Below are positions 5,568 to 13,844 of a stretch of DNA of 13,947 nucleotides, piece by piece. The translations under genes were made by a program, and so were the position numbers. Positions within the stretch are counted from its first letter, which is position 1. Each line of letters begins with the position of its first letter. This stretch comes from JBMYYE01 sp049609065 (GTDB lineage Bacteria; Pseudomonadota; Alphaproteobacteria; Rhodobacterales; Rhodobacteraceae), in assembly GCA_049609065.1 (NCBI GenBank), contig JBMYYE010000064.1, positions 1-13,947 on the forward strand, written 5' to 3'. Below the pieces are notes generated by a model that had not been told where the DNA came from, searched no databases, and saw only the letters and a program-made list of their open reading frames with translations.

Positions 5568-7589
5568 AAATACCGCGCAGAGATTGACGGCTTAAGAGCA
5601 GTTGCAGTTGTACCTGTCGTGCTATTTCATGCTGGTTTTACGGCCTTCAGCGGTGGGTTTGCTGGGGTCGACATTTTCTTTGTGATCTCTGGCTACCTTA
5701 TCACGACAATCTTGATTGATGACTTAGAAAACAAACGCTTTAGCCTTTTACATTTCTACGAGCGGCGCGCGCGGCGTATTTTACCTGCCCTGACTTGCGT
5801 TGTGACATTTTGCGTCATCGCCGCTTGGGTCCTTATGAGCCCCCCTGACCTTAAAACATTTGGCCGCGGCCTCATTGGCGTTGCTGTATTTGCGTCCAAT
5901 ATCGTTTTTTGGCGGTCGCAAGGATATTTTAGCGATGATTCGGATCTCAACCCACTGATCCACACGTGGAGTTTGGCTGTTGAAGAGCAATATTACGTAT
6001 TTTTCCCATTGTTTCTTATGCTGGCGTGGCGTCTCGGACGAAACAAAGTTTTTTGGCTTATCGTACTTTTCTCTGCCATGAGCCTTGGATTAAGTGAATG
6101 GGGATGGCGCAATCAGGCCTCCGCAAATTTTTTCCTCGCACCAACGCGCGCATGGGAATTATTCACCGGTTCAATCTGCGCGTTTATTCTGCAAAATCGG
6201 GAGGTTAAGCCACATAATGGGCTCTCTCTTTTGGGTATTGCTGCTATTGTATTCGCAATATTCGCTTATGACGAAAGCACCCCTTTCCCAAGCCTTTACA
6301 CCCTTGTGCCAATTATAGGCGTTGTCTTGGTCATTTTATTTGCTGGAAACGGCACGATCACAGCCAAAGCGTTAAGCACAAAACCATGTGTCGGAATTGG
6401 CCTCATCAGCTACTCTGCCTATCTCTGGCATCAGCCCATTTTTGCATTTACACGGCTTCATCAAAAATCCATTGATCTCCCTCTTTTGCAGGTAAGTTTC
6501 CTCATTCTATTGAGCTTCGGTCTTGCGTATCTCAGCTGGCGCTATATTGAAAAACCCTTTCGAAATCCGCGCTTTTTGACACGCTCTTTTATCCTAAGCC
6601 TCAGTGCCATTATCCTATTTTTTATGGCGGTTATTGGGCATTTTTCAAAACGCGTTTCTCCTAATTATGAGGATTTTCTGGCCCAAAAGCTCTCAACGGC
6701 GGACTATGTTTATTTCAGCAACCTCGATGAACGTAAATTCATTCAAGGCCGCCTCTCATATCCCATGCGCCCCATTGATACACTTGTCATGGGGTCCTCT
6801 CGTGTTATGCAAATCGGGACACAGGCAACTGGCAGCAAAACGCTCAACCTCTCAGTGAGTGGCGCTTCGGTTGAAGACTACATTGCGTTGGTTGGGGAAG
6901 CGACGGCAAAGCTAAAACCAAGCCATGTTATGCTCGGTGCTGATCCATGGCTTTTCAATCAACATGACGGTCAAAACCGTTGGCACTCCATTCAAAGCCT
7001 CTATGATCACTGGGAATTTGTTCTGTCCCAACCGCCGGAAAAGGCCCATAATTTACGTCCATTCCTAGACTCACAGCTTTCAAAAGAGCCGCAAACCCCG
7101 ATTGAGCGCCTTTATCAGGCCCTAAACGATAATCAAGACCTTGTCGCAAAACACAATGGAATAGAGGCAATTGCCAAAAAAGCCTATGATGGGCTCCATA
7201 TATATAACAAGGACTATAACAGCCTAAGTGAAGCGCAAATCGCCGCAGGATTTAAGGGAATATTACGCTATTCAATGGCCAAATATACGTTCGATCAAAG
7301 CGCGTTTGATCACTATGTTAGCTTAATCCATTGGCTCACTCAAAATGGCATTCGCGTCTCTCTTGTATTGTCACCATATCACCCGGATCTCTACCGCAGT
7401 ATGGTAAAGGACTATCCCGTTTTCCTTGAGCAAGAAGCTCGTTTTCGAAAAATTGCGCGTGACTTAAACCTACGCAGTTTGGGGTCCTATGACCCAAGAA
7501 TTGCAGGGTGCGATGAACATGACTTTTTTGACGGAATGCACCCCAAAGATCCCTGCATGGAAAAAATCAGCCGCCATACGAATGAATAG
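5565..7589 (+). CDS. Membrane acyltransferase (acyltransferase-3/OafA type) with a C-terminal SGNH-like domain
   Basis: A 674-residue inner-membrane enzyme predicted to move acyl groups, usually acetyl, onto cell-surface sugars. Seen: MKYRAEIDGLRAVAVV at the N-terminus; the R-X10-H motif of the family (Arg11, His22); FFVISGYLITT; the Arg cluster YERRARR at 65-71; HTWSLAVEEQYY; SYSAYLWHQP; and the end of the membrane half, WRYIEKPFRN (326-334), after roughly ten membrane spans, then an extra span near 341-358. The C-terminal half (about 380-674) is a divergent SGNH-like domain: GSSR at 410-413 in the place of the usual GDS block, and DGMH at 656-659 as the Asp/His block. It is followed by a paralogue with a nearly matching membrane half. 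No convincing promoter between the guaA terminator and the start; readthrough from guaA or a promoter in 5475-5520 is likely. The acceptor sugar is unknown. Confidence 0.9.
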   Translation: MKYRAEIDGLRAVAVVPVVLFHAGFTAFSGGFAGVDIFFVISGYLITTILIDDLENKRFSLLHFYERRARRILPALTCVVTFCVIAAWVLMSPPDLKTFGRGLIGVAVFASNIVFWRSQGYFSDDSDLNPLIHTWSLAVEEQYYVFFPLFLMLAWRLGRNKVFWLIVLFSAMSLGLSEWGWRNQASANFFLAPTRAWELFTGSICAFILQNREVKPHNGLSLLGIAAIVFAIFAYDESTPFPSLYTLVPIIGVVLVILFAGNGTITAKALSTKPCVGIGLISYSAYLWHQPIFAFTRLHQKSIDLPLLQVSFLILLSFGLAYLSWRYIEKPFRNPRFLTRSFILSLSAIILFFMAVIGHFSKRVSPNYEDFLAQKLSTADYVYFSNLDERKFIQGRLSYPMRPIDTLVMGSSRVMQIGTQATGSKTLNLSVSGASVEDYIALVGEATAKLKPSHVMLGADPWLFNQHDGQNRWHSIQSLYDHWEFVLSQPPEKAHNLRPFLDSQLSKEPQTPIERLYQALNDNQDLVAKHNGIEAIAKKAYDGLHIYNKDYNSLSEAQIAAGFKGILRYSMAKYTFDQSAFDHYVSLIHWLTQNGIRVSLVLSPYHPDLYRSMVKDYPVFLEQEARFRKIARDLNLRSLGSYDPRIAGCDEHDFFDGMHPKDPCMEKISRHTNE

Positions 7590-7725
7590 CAAATCATAAG
7601 GGCCGGCTTGCAACGGAGCTTTGTTTTTAATAGACAAATATGAAACATACGATCAAAGCGTTCCTCCAAAGCAAACCGTCCGATGAAGAGTGTCTTTAAA
7701 ACCGAATTGCCCATCGCCCTAAAAC

Positions 7726-7740
7726 AGGAGACAGCTCATC
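7726..7740 (+). promoter_or_regulatory. Ribosome site followed by an ATC codon: probable non-canonical start
   Basis: AGGAG (7726-7730), a 7-nt spacer, then ATC (7738-7740) leading into KYRAEIDGLRA. The spacer length equals that of the TTG-started paralogue upstream. An in-frame TAA at 7720-7722 and the absence of ATG, GTG or TTG before 7870 leave ATC (or, less likely, CTC at 7735) as the only start keeping the first membrane helix. Confidence 0.6.
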
Positions 7741-9681
7741 AAGTACCGCGCTGAAATTGATGGTTTACGGGCCCTTGCGGTCGTCCCTGTTATCTTTTTC
7801 CATGCCGGATTTGGCGGGTTTAGTGGCGGATTTGTTGGTGTTGACGTATTCTTCGTCATCAGTGGGTATTTGATCACAACACTTCTTATCAAAGACCTCG
7901 AAGGCAAGACATTTAGCATTCTTTCCTTTTATGAACGTCGGGCGCGGCGCATTCTCCCTGCGCTCTTTTTGGTGATGTTTGCCTGCCTCCCTTTTGCATG
8001 GATGTGGATGCTTGAAGCCCAAATGAAGAGCTTCTTCCAAAGCTTGATCGCCGTGAGCATATTCCTCTCAAATTTTTTATTCTGGCGCGAAAGCGATTAC
8101 TTTGGGCCCGATGTCGGTGAAAAACCTCTCTTACATACGTGGAGCCTTGCGGTAGAGGAACAATATTACATCCTCTTCCCTATTTTCCTCCTCCTCCTAT
8201 GGCGGTTGGGCCGAAATAGAGCGTTCTGGATCATCGCCATCTATGCCGCAATTAGCCTGATGCTGAGCGAATGGGGCTGGCGCAATAAGCCGTCTGAGAA
8301 TTTTTACCTTCTCCCAACGCGCGCATGGGAAATCCTCGCAGGTTCAATCGCAGCCTTCATTCTACAACGCCACGGAATACGAGCCAACAACATCCTCTCT
8401 TTGGCGGGGTTGGCGGCGATCACCTTTGCCATTTTTGCCTTTGATGAAACAACACCCTTTCCGAGCCTCTACGCGCTTGTGCCGGTTCTTGGGGCAACCT
8501 GTGTGATTATGTTTGCAGGAAAAACCACCCTAACGGCAAAGGTTTTGAGCACAAAATTGGCCGTGGGCTTGGGGCTCATCAGTTATTCTGCCTATCTGTG
8601 GCATCAGCCCCTTTTTGCCTTTGCGCGTCTTCGAACAATCGATCAACCGAGCAATCCTCTTATGCTTGGCCTTGCTTGTGGTTCTCTTGGTTTGGCTTAT
8701 GTCAGCTGGAAATACGTCGAAAAACCGTTTCGAAACACCGCGCGCATTCCGCGTGAGCGTATCTGGATTTATAGCGCAACTGGCTTTGCATTTTTTTTAA
8801 CCATTGGCATCTTGGGCAGCCAAGGAAAACTCCCGCATCAGCCGACATATGGCATCAACACCCCCGCAGCCAACTGGATTGATGAGAGCCCCTGCTCAAC
8901 TCAAAATGCGACCAAATTGGAATTTTCAGTGCCTCAGCTTATCAAAACCTGCTTTGGCGCAGATCAGAATTATTTCCTTTTGGGGGATTCACATGCAGGC
9001 GCGCTTAGTAAATCTCTGCGGACAGAAATTGAGAACCATGGCGGACATCTGATTTCTCTCACAAGTTGGGGATGCTTGCCGATCCCCAATACGTCACAGC
9101 TCCCGATCCGGAAACGATGCCTTGCAAATAAAAACCTGTTTTGGAAACATATTAAATCAACCAATGCGACCGTGATCCTATCTGCAAGATGGCGCCTGTA
9201 TTTACTTGGCGGGCATTTCGACAACAAAGAAGGCGGCGTGGAACACGGGGAAAATGGGATAAATGTCGCCTTAAACGGCAATGCCGACCTAAAATCCTAT
9301 ATGTACGAATTTCTAGACACCGCATCCACGAGACAAAACCTAATCCTCGTCGATCAAATCCCCGAAGCGGGTTGGAACATCCCACAACGCATGGCCAAGC
9401 TTGAAAAATTTGTAAATAAAGCCGCGGCAAAAGAGATGGACACATCCTATGCGCTCTATCTCAGCGCGAATAGCGCCGTGAATACACTCATGGAGCGCCT
9501 TGCTCAAAACCCAAAGATTGCGCATGTCAACACAAGCAAACTCATCTGCGACACACAGATTAAAGGCCGGTGTTTGAACATATTAGATGGAAGATCTCTC
9601 TATCTTGATGATGACCATCCAAGCCCAATATACGCCTCCATGATTGCAAAAGAAATCTTACAACATATTGATATTAAATAG
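7738..9681 (+). CDS. Membrane acyltransferase-3 fused to a canonical SGNH domain, apparent ATC start
   Basis: With the ATC start it has 647 residues. Seen: the same membrane half as the gene upstream (48 of the first 60 residues identical by my count), with Arg11/His22 of the R-X10-H motif, YERRARR, HTWSLAVEEQYY, SYSAYLWHQP and KYVEKPFRN. The C-terminal half is a classic SGNH domain: GDSHAG at 416-421 and DDDH with Asp624 and His627. Family members O-acetylate LPS, capsule or other glycans at the inner membrane and periplasm. The first ordinary start codon, TTG at 7870, would remove the first helix, His22 and half of FFVISGY, so it is unlikely to give a working enzyme. It may be a true ATC start, a start-codon mutation that weakens or silences the gene, or a sequencing error. 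The 148-bp gap upstream shows no convincing promoter. Confidence 0.85.
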   Translation: MKYRAEIDGLRALAVVPVIFFHAGFGGFSGGFVGVDVFFVISGYLITTLLIKDLEGKTFSILSFYERRARRILPALFLVMFACLPFAWMWMLEAQMKSFFQSLIAVSIFLSNFLFWRESDYFGPDVGEKPLLHTWSLAVEEQYYILFPIFLLLLWRLGRNRAFWIIAIYAAISLMLSEWGWRNKPSENFYLLPTRAWEILAGSIAAFILQRHGIRANNILSLAGLAAITFAIFAFDETTPFPSLYALVPVLGATCVIMFAGKTTLTAKVLSTKLAVGLGLISYSAYLWHQPLFAFARLRTIDQPSNPLMLGLACGSLGLAYVSWKYVEKPFRNTARIPRERIWIYSATGFAFFLTIGILGSQGKLPHQPTYGINTPAANWIDESPCSTQNATKLEFSVPQLIKTCFGADQNYFLLGDSHAGALSKSLRTEIENHGGHLISLTSWGCLPIPNTSQLPIRKRCLANKNLFWKHIKSTNATVILSARWRLYLLGGHFDNKEGGVEHGENGINVALNGNADLKSYMYEFLDTASTRQNLILVDQIPEAGWNIPQRMAKLEKFVNKAAAKEMDTSYALYLSANSAVNTLMERLAQNPKIAHVNTSKLICDTQIKGRCLNILDGRSLYLDDDHPSPIYASMIAKEILQHIDIK

Positions 9682-9686
9682 ATATC

Positions 9687-9722
9687 GCAGGTGCACTTTC
9701 TTATGAGAAAGGAATACCTTGC
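9687..9722 (+). other. Possible hairpin after the second acyltransferase gene
   Basis: CTTTCT (9696-9701) and AGAAAG (9706-9711) form a 6-bp stem with a TATG loop, and GCAGGT (9687-9692) can pair with ACCTTGC (9716-9722) with one bulged base. There is no T run, so it is at best a weak transcript-end structure. The rest of the 113-bp gap shows no clear promoter. Confidence 0.25.
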
Positions 9723-9794
9723 GGCGGCGCTTTATTTTACAATACAACCAATATGTAAAGCATATGCTAAGCCTTACCCAAAGCGAGCACCCCG

Positions 9795-10391
9795 ATGAAA
9801 CACGTCCGTCTTACCGACATAACCGCAGGAACAAAAGAACAGCAAAACGCGGTTTTGAACATTCGCAATCATCCCAATGTGCGCAGCAACATGTATACCG
9901 ATCACGTGATATCGCTCGACGAGCACCATACATGGATCGACAGCCTCAAAACCTCACCACACCATATTGTATTTATGGTGCTTGTGGATGGCGTCGTTTC
10001 CGGCGTTGCTTCAATAAATGCTCTGGATCGACAGCATAAAAAATCGGATTGGGCGTTCTATCTCGATGAAAGCGCGCGCGGCGGACTTGGGGCCGTGCTT
10101 GAAATCACCATGCTTGATTTTGCCTTTAATGACCTCGCACTTGAAAAATTGAATTGTGAGGTCATTGAAACGAACCTCAACGTGGTTCAAATGCATGAAA
10201 AATTTGGCTTTCAGCGCGAAGGTTTCTTTCGCTCAAATATAGAAAAAAACGGGGCGCGCATTGGGGTGTACCGCCTCGGTATTACACGTGCCGAATGGCA
10301 CCAAAAGAAGGCGTCAATAGTGGAAAAATACGCGTCAAGATTAGATAATTTTTCCATCACCCTCAACTATGAGGATGATAAAAATGGCTGA
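9795..10391 (+). CDS. pseH: PseH-type N-acetyltransferase (UDP-4-amino-4,6-dideoxy-N-acetyl-beta-L-altrosamine)
   Basis: A 198-residue GNAT enzyme. Seen: NHPNVRSNMYTDHVIS (25-40), then INALDRQHKKSDWAFYLDES, the acetyl-CoA binding turn ARGGLGAVLE (94-103), LEKLNCEVIETN, MHEKFGFQREGFFRSNIEKN and LGITRAEW. This run of motifs is that of PseH, which acetylates the 4-amino group of the UDP-sugar precursor of pseudaminic acid, a nonulosonic acid used on flagellin, LPS or capsule. It overlaps the next gene by 8 nt, suggesting translational coupling. The upstream ribosome site is weak. Odd: no pseB, C, F, G or I is present in the window. A related 4-amino-sugar acetyltransferase acting on another UDP-sugar cannot be excluded. 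Confidence 0.82.
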   Translation: MKHVRLTDITAGTKEQQNAVLNIRNHPNVRSNMYTDHVISLDEHHTWIDSLKTSPHHIVFMVLVDGVVSGVASINALDRQHKKSDWAFYLDESARGGLGAVLEITMLDFAFNDLALEKLNCEVIETNLNVVQMHEKFGFQREGFFRSNIEKNGARIGVYRLGITRAEWHQKKASIVEKYASRLDNFSITLNYEDDKNG

Positions 10392-10812
10392 TATCACCTT
10401 AACCAAAATCATTCCAACCGACACGCAAATTGCCACTCTTTATGATGTTTTGGCAAAGCGCAGCCATGGGATCAGCCATGAAGAAATGCCATCCTTCAAA
10501 GCGCACACAGAGTTTGTAAAAACACACCCTTACCGCGCGTGGTATATGGTTGATCAAGGGGGGGAATGCCTTGGTGCGGTTTATGTGCAAAACGACAATT
10601 CAATCGGCATCAATATAGACGCAAGCCAATACGCATCCATTGCAGATATCTTGAAGCAGATCAAACATCTGATCCCCCCGCTCCCGCCCATAAAATCCGT
10701 ACGTAATGGGCGGTATCACGTTCATGTCGCGGCGCAAAATACCGCGCTCATTCAAGCGCTTAAAGATATGAAGGCCACGCCCGTGCAGGTCACTTTTCTA
10801 TTGGAGGACTAA
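10384..10812 (+). CDS. Short GNAT-like protein of unknown function
   Basis: A 142-residue soluble protein. Seen: ISHEEMPSFKAHTEFVKTHP followed by YRAWYMVDQGGECLGAVYVQ, which reads like the central strands of a GNAT acetyltransferase, then PPLPPIKSVRNGRYHVHVAA and ALIQALKDMKATPVQVTFLL. The usual acetyl-CoA loop (Q/R-x-x-G-x-G/A) is not obvious, so it may be inactive or bind something else. Start: ATG at 10384, with GAGG 9 nt upstream. ATG at 10369 would add five residues but has no clear site. It overlaps pseH by 8 nt and precedes the ABM gene by 7 nt, so it is probably cotranscribed; a role in the same sugar pathway is inference only. Confidence 0.7.
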   Translation: MADITLTKIIPTDTQIATLYDVLAKRSHGISHEEMPSFKAHTEFVKTHPYRAWYMVDQGGECLGAVYVQNDNSIGINIDASQYASIADILKQIKHLIPPLPPIKSVRNGRYHVHVAAQNTALIQALKDMKATPVQVTFLLED

Positions 10813-10819
10813 AACGAAA

Positions 10820-11101
10820 ATGACTGAAATTCACCTCAATGGCCATGTTGATGTGCCAGAAGACCGCCTAAAAACCGTGCTCGCGGCATTGCCGGAACAT
10901 ATCCGCCTCAGCCGCGCCGAAGATGGCTGTATTTTTTTTAATGTCGATCAAGATGCCCAAAACCCATTGCGTCTTTTGGTGTCGGAGGCCTTCACCGATC
11001 GCCCAAGCTTCGACGCCCATCAAACGCGCGCAAGCTCAAGCCACTGGGCCGAGGTCACAGAAGGCCTCCCACGGCATTACACAATCACAGAGACCTCTTA
11101 G
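10820..11101 (+). CDS. ABM-family (antibiotic biosynthesis/quinol monooxygenase-like) small protein
   Basis: A 93-residue protein with the dimeric alpha-beta barrel pattern of the ABM family. Seen: ALPEHIRLSRAEDGCIFFNV (23-42), the strand LRLLVSEAFTDRPSFDAHQT (50-69) and SSHWAEVTEGLPRHY near the end. Members include cofactor-free quinol oxygenases and many proteins of unknown substrate; the LIRAEPGC-like and E-x-F/Y-D-x-x-S/A-F-x-x-H pieces are present here. GGAGG at 10803-10807 lies 12 nt before the start, inside the preceding gene. The stop codon TAG shares its G with the GTG start of the first transporter, suggesting coupled translation. The substrate is unknown. Confidence 0.85.
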   Translation: MTEIHLNGHVDVPEDRLKTVLAALPEHIRLSRAEDGCIFFNVDQDAQNPLRLLVSEAFTDRPSFDAHQTRASSSHWAEVTEGLPRHYTITETS

Positions 11102-11997
11102 TGGCGTCTTCAAACATCTTCAAAGCAGCCCTTTGGATGATGGGCGCAGTTGTGTCCTTCACAGGTATGGCCCTTGCGGGGCGGTATCTTGCTTCGGATT
11201 ACGACACGTTTGAAATCATGCTTTATCGCTCTTTGACGGGGATCTTCATCATTGCGCTGGTTTTATCATTCACAGGGCGCTGGAAAGACGTATCAACCAC
11301 CCATATATCGCGCCATTTCTTTCGGAATGTCGCCCATTTTTCGGGCCAAAACCTCTGGTTTTTTGCCCTGACACTTGCCCCGCTGGCGCAAGTTGTCGCC
11401 CTTGAGTTCACTTACCCTCTCTGGGTCGCGCTCGTCGCCCCGTTTTTCTTAGGAGAACGGTTCATGTTGGTGAAATTTTCCGCCATTTTACTGGGTTTCA
11501 TGGGAATCTTGCTGGTCACTCGCCCATTCACAGGCGTGATTGACCTTGGCGTCATGGTGGCGGCTGCGGCGGCCATTGGCTTTGCCATCACAAATATTAT
11601 TACAAAAACGCTCACAACGCGCGAAACACTTGGGGCCATTTTGTTCTGGCTCACCGCAATGCAATGCGTCTTTGGACTGATCACCGCAGGATGGGATTTT
11701 GACATCGCAGCCCCAAGCTTAGGTTTTGCGCCTTACCTAATTGCTGTGGGGATTTTTGGGCTATTTGCGCATTTTTGCTTAACCTCTGCCTTGCAAATTG
11801 CCCCCGCAAGCACGGTCCTCCCGATGGATTTTCTACGCCTGCCGCTCATTGCGGTTATCGGGATGCAGTTCTACAATGAACCCATTGATATTTACGTATT
11901 CTTTGGGGCGACTTTGATCTGTACGGGCATTTTAATTTTGCTTCTTTCTGACCGAATGCACAAAAAACGGGTCGTTGCCCCACTCGAAAAACCATAG
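11101..11997 (+). CDS. DMT-superfamily (EamA) transporter, first of two
   Basis: A 298-residue inner-membrane protein with about ten hydrophobic segments arranged as two EamA repeats. Seen: LYRSLTGIFIIALVLSF in the first repeat, LEFTYPLWVALVAPFFLGER (99-118), KFSAILLGFMGILLVTRP, and in the second repeat TVLPMDFLRLPLIAVIGMQF followed by a positive tail. Known members export amino acids, drugs or metabolites, or import nucleoside-like compounds. The start is GTG at 11101, overlapping the ABM stop by one base; only a weak purine stretch precedes it, so coupling to the ABM gene is likely. ATG at 11137 is the alternative but cuts into the first helix. The substrate is not predictable. Confidence 0.88.
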   Translation: MASSNIFKAALWMMGAVVSFTGMALAGRYLASDYDTFEIMLYRSLTGIFIIALVLSFTGRWKDVSTTHISRHFFRNVAHFSGQNLWFFALTLAPLAQVVALEFTYPLWVALVAPFFLGERFMLVKFSAILLGFMGILLVTRPFTGVIDLGVMVAAAAAIGFAITNIITKTLTTRETLGAILFWLTAMQCVFGLITAGWDFDIAAPSLGFAPYLIAVGIFGLFAHFCLTSALQIAPASTVLPMDFLRLPLIAVIGMQFYNEPIDIYVFFGATLICTGILILLLSDRMHKKRVVAPLEKP

Positions 11998-12005
11998 TCA
12001 GAGCT

Positions 12006-12911
12006 ATGAGCACCGATATACAAATTTCCCCCAAAGCATGGGGGCTTCTTTTTCTTCTTGCATTAATCTGGGGCGGGATATTTTTTGCCACGCGCGTTGC
12101 TCTTGATGAAGTGAGCGTCACCACGGCCGTCGCGTACCGCGTTTTTGGCGGGGCACTTGTGCTATGGGGTGCCGCCTTAATTGGAGGACACAAAATCCCA
12201 ACAGGATTTAGGATTTGGGGCGCATTTTTGGGTATGGGGCTTCTTAACAATCTCATTCCATTTTACCTCATGGCCTGGGCACAGTTAACAATCGAAAGCG
12301 GGCTCACATCGATTTTTAATGCCGCAACGGCCCTTTTTGGCGTTCTAATCACCCCTATTTTTCTAAAAGACGAACCTGTATCCCTTCGAAAGCTCATGGG
12401 GGTGGCAATCGGGGCTTTTGGGGTTGCGACGGCAATTGGGCTTAGCAATTTACAAAACATCAATCCACGCTCCGTCGCCCAAGGCGCGGTGTTGCTTGGC
12501 ACAATCAGTTATGTGTTTGCGGGTATTTGGGGCAAACTCCACCTGCAAAACCTGCCCCCTATTGTGGCAGCGGCGGGCATGTTGAGCGCGTCTTCTGTTG
12601 TCTCATTGCCCATTGCCTATATGAATGGCGGGCTTCCGGTTGATCTCTTATGGAGCACATGGGCGGCCATTGCCTATTACGCCATTATCGGAACAGGGCT
12701 TGCTTATCTGCTTTATTATCAAGTTCTTAAGCTGGCAGGCAGCGCCAATTTGATGCTTGTGACCCTACTCATTTCACCCATAGCGATTGTCTTGGGTGTT
12801 GTGGGGCTAGGCGAACAACTGACGCTCAACACGTATATTGGGTTTGGCGTCTTGGCCCTTGGTCTTTTGGTGATTGATGGCCGTCTCTTTAAAAGAGCCT
12901 CCCGAAAATAA
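12006..12911 (+). CDS. DMT-superfamily (EamA) transporter, second of two
   Basis: A 301-residue membrane protein with ten predicted spans and two EamA repeats. Seen: WGLLFLLALIWGGIFFATRV near the N-terminus (the W-G-x-x-F entry motif of the family), NNLIPFYLMAWAQLTIESGL, SIFNAATALFGVLITPIFLK, and in the second repeat YYAIIGTGLAYLLYYQVLKL and LLISPIAIVLGVVGLGEQLT. It starts 8 nt after the first transporter and is probably cotranscribed, but the two are clearly different subfamilies, not a recent duplication. Such adjacent pairs may work alone or as a heteromer; that is inference. There is no clear terminator after it. The substrate is unknown. Confidence 0.9.
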   Translation: MSTDIQISPKAWGLLFLLALIWGGIFFATRVALDEVSVTTAVAYRVFGGALVLWGAALIGGHKIPTGFRIWGAFLGMGLLNNLIPFYLMAWAQLTIESGLTSIFNAATALFGVLITPIFLKDEPVSLRKLMGVAIGAFGVATAIGLSNLQNINPRSVAQGAVLLGTISYVFAGIWGKLHLQNLPPIVAAAGMLSASSVVSLPIAYMNGGLPVDLLWSTWAAIAYYAIIGTGLAYLLYYQVLKLAGSANLMLVTLLISPIAIVLGVVGLGEQLTLNTYIGFGVLALGLLVIDGRLFKRASRK

Positions 12912-12980
12912 GACTAACTATTTGATTTTCCCTGCTTAGATGTTTACCTCTATCACATCATATCGAAGGAGCGGTGGATC

Positions 12981-13835
12981 GTGATTTACAATACGGCCAA
13001 TGACTGGCGCGACGCCCCCCATAAACGCATCATGCTATTTGGCATGTCTGGATTGGGTAAAACCTTTATTTCCAATATCTTACGCGATACTGGAAGCTGG
13101 TACCACTATAGCGTCGATTACCGCATCGGCACACGCTACATGGGCGAGCATATCGTTGATAACTTCAAACGCCACGCCATGGACAACCCGTTTTTGGCGG
13201 ATCTTTTGCGTTCGGATAGTATCGCAATTATTTCAAATATTGGATTTGAAAACCTCACGCCCCTATCGACCTATCTCGGTAAACCTGGCGATCCAAACAA
13301 AGGCGGGCTTTCGTTTGGTGAATACCAAAAACGCCAAGCCCAACATCATGCCGCCGAAGTCAGCGCCATGTTAGACAGCTCCGCCTTTATCACCCGCGCT
13401 CATGACATCTATGGTTATGATCACTTTGTCTGTGACACGTCTGGCTCCGTGTGTGAGGTGGTGGATGGGAATAATCCCAACGATCCTGTGCTTACGGCAC
13501 TTGCACCATCTCTTCTTCCTGTTTGGATCAAGGGGGATGACGATCATATTGGTGAACTCGCACAGCGCTTTGACCGTGATCCAAAGCCGATGTTTTACTG
13601 CAAAGATTTCTTAGAAACCGCGTGGAAAACATATCTGACCCAACATGAAGTCACCGCCGATCATGTCGATCCCGATCACTTTGTGCGCTGGACTTATGCA
13701 CGGGCGTTAAACCACCGCCAACCGCGCTATGAAGCCATTGCCAATAACTGGGGCGTGACGCTCGCAGCTTCTGATGTGGCCCGTGTAAAAACCGCCCAAG
13801 ATTTCCAAGACCTTATCACCGACGCGCTCACTTAG
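12981..13835 (+). CDS. P-loop ATPase/kinase-like protein of unknown function, upstream of metA
   Basis: A 284-residue cytoplasmic protein. Seen: a Walker A motif, GMSGLGKT, at residues 21-28 after the strand KRIMLF; a possible Walker B strand, DHFVCDTSGS, in the middle; a loop rich in charged residues, PGDPNKGGLSFGEYQKRQA; and VWIKGDDDHIGELAQRFDRD toward the C-terminus. The layout resembles small nucleotide or shikimate kinase folds with extra helices. I know it only as an uncharacterised ATPase of Rhodobacterales often found beside metA. Start: GTG at 12981 with AAGGAG (12966-12971) 9 nt upstream, a strong site. The 69-bp gap before it is AT-rich and may hold a promoter, but I cannot place one. 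metA starts 9 nt after its stop, so the two are probably one transcript. Confidence 0.85.
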   Translation: MIYNTANDWRDAPHKRIMLFGMSGLGKTFISNILRDTGSWYHYSVDYRIGTRYMGEHIVDNFKRHAMDNPFLADLLRSDSIAIISNIGFENLTPLSTYLGKPGDPNKGGLSFGEYQKRQAQHHAAEVSAMLDSSAFITRAHDIYGYDHFVCDTSGSVCEVVDGNNPNDPVLTALAPSLLPVWIKGDDDHIGELAQRFDRDPKPMFYCKDFLETAWKTYLTQHEVTADHVDPDHFVRWTYARALNHRQPRYEAIANNWGVTLAASDVARVKTAQDFQDLITDALT

Positions 13836-13844
13836 GATAACGCA

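Noticed and set aside
7640..7699. 19-codon reading frame before the second acyltransferase (possible leader peptide)
   Set aside because: There is no ribosome binding site and no run of regulatory codons or attenuator hairpin after it; this is likely chance.
7590..7737. Promoter for the second acyltransferase
   Set aside because: TTGCAA at 7608 has no suitably spaced -10 element; nothing convincing can be placed.
7870..7872. TTG at 7870 as the start of the second acyltransferase
   Set aside because: It removes the first membrane helix and the conserved Arg11/His22 motif that are plainly encoded in frame just upstream.
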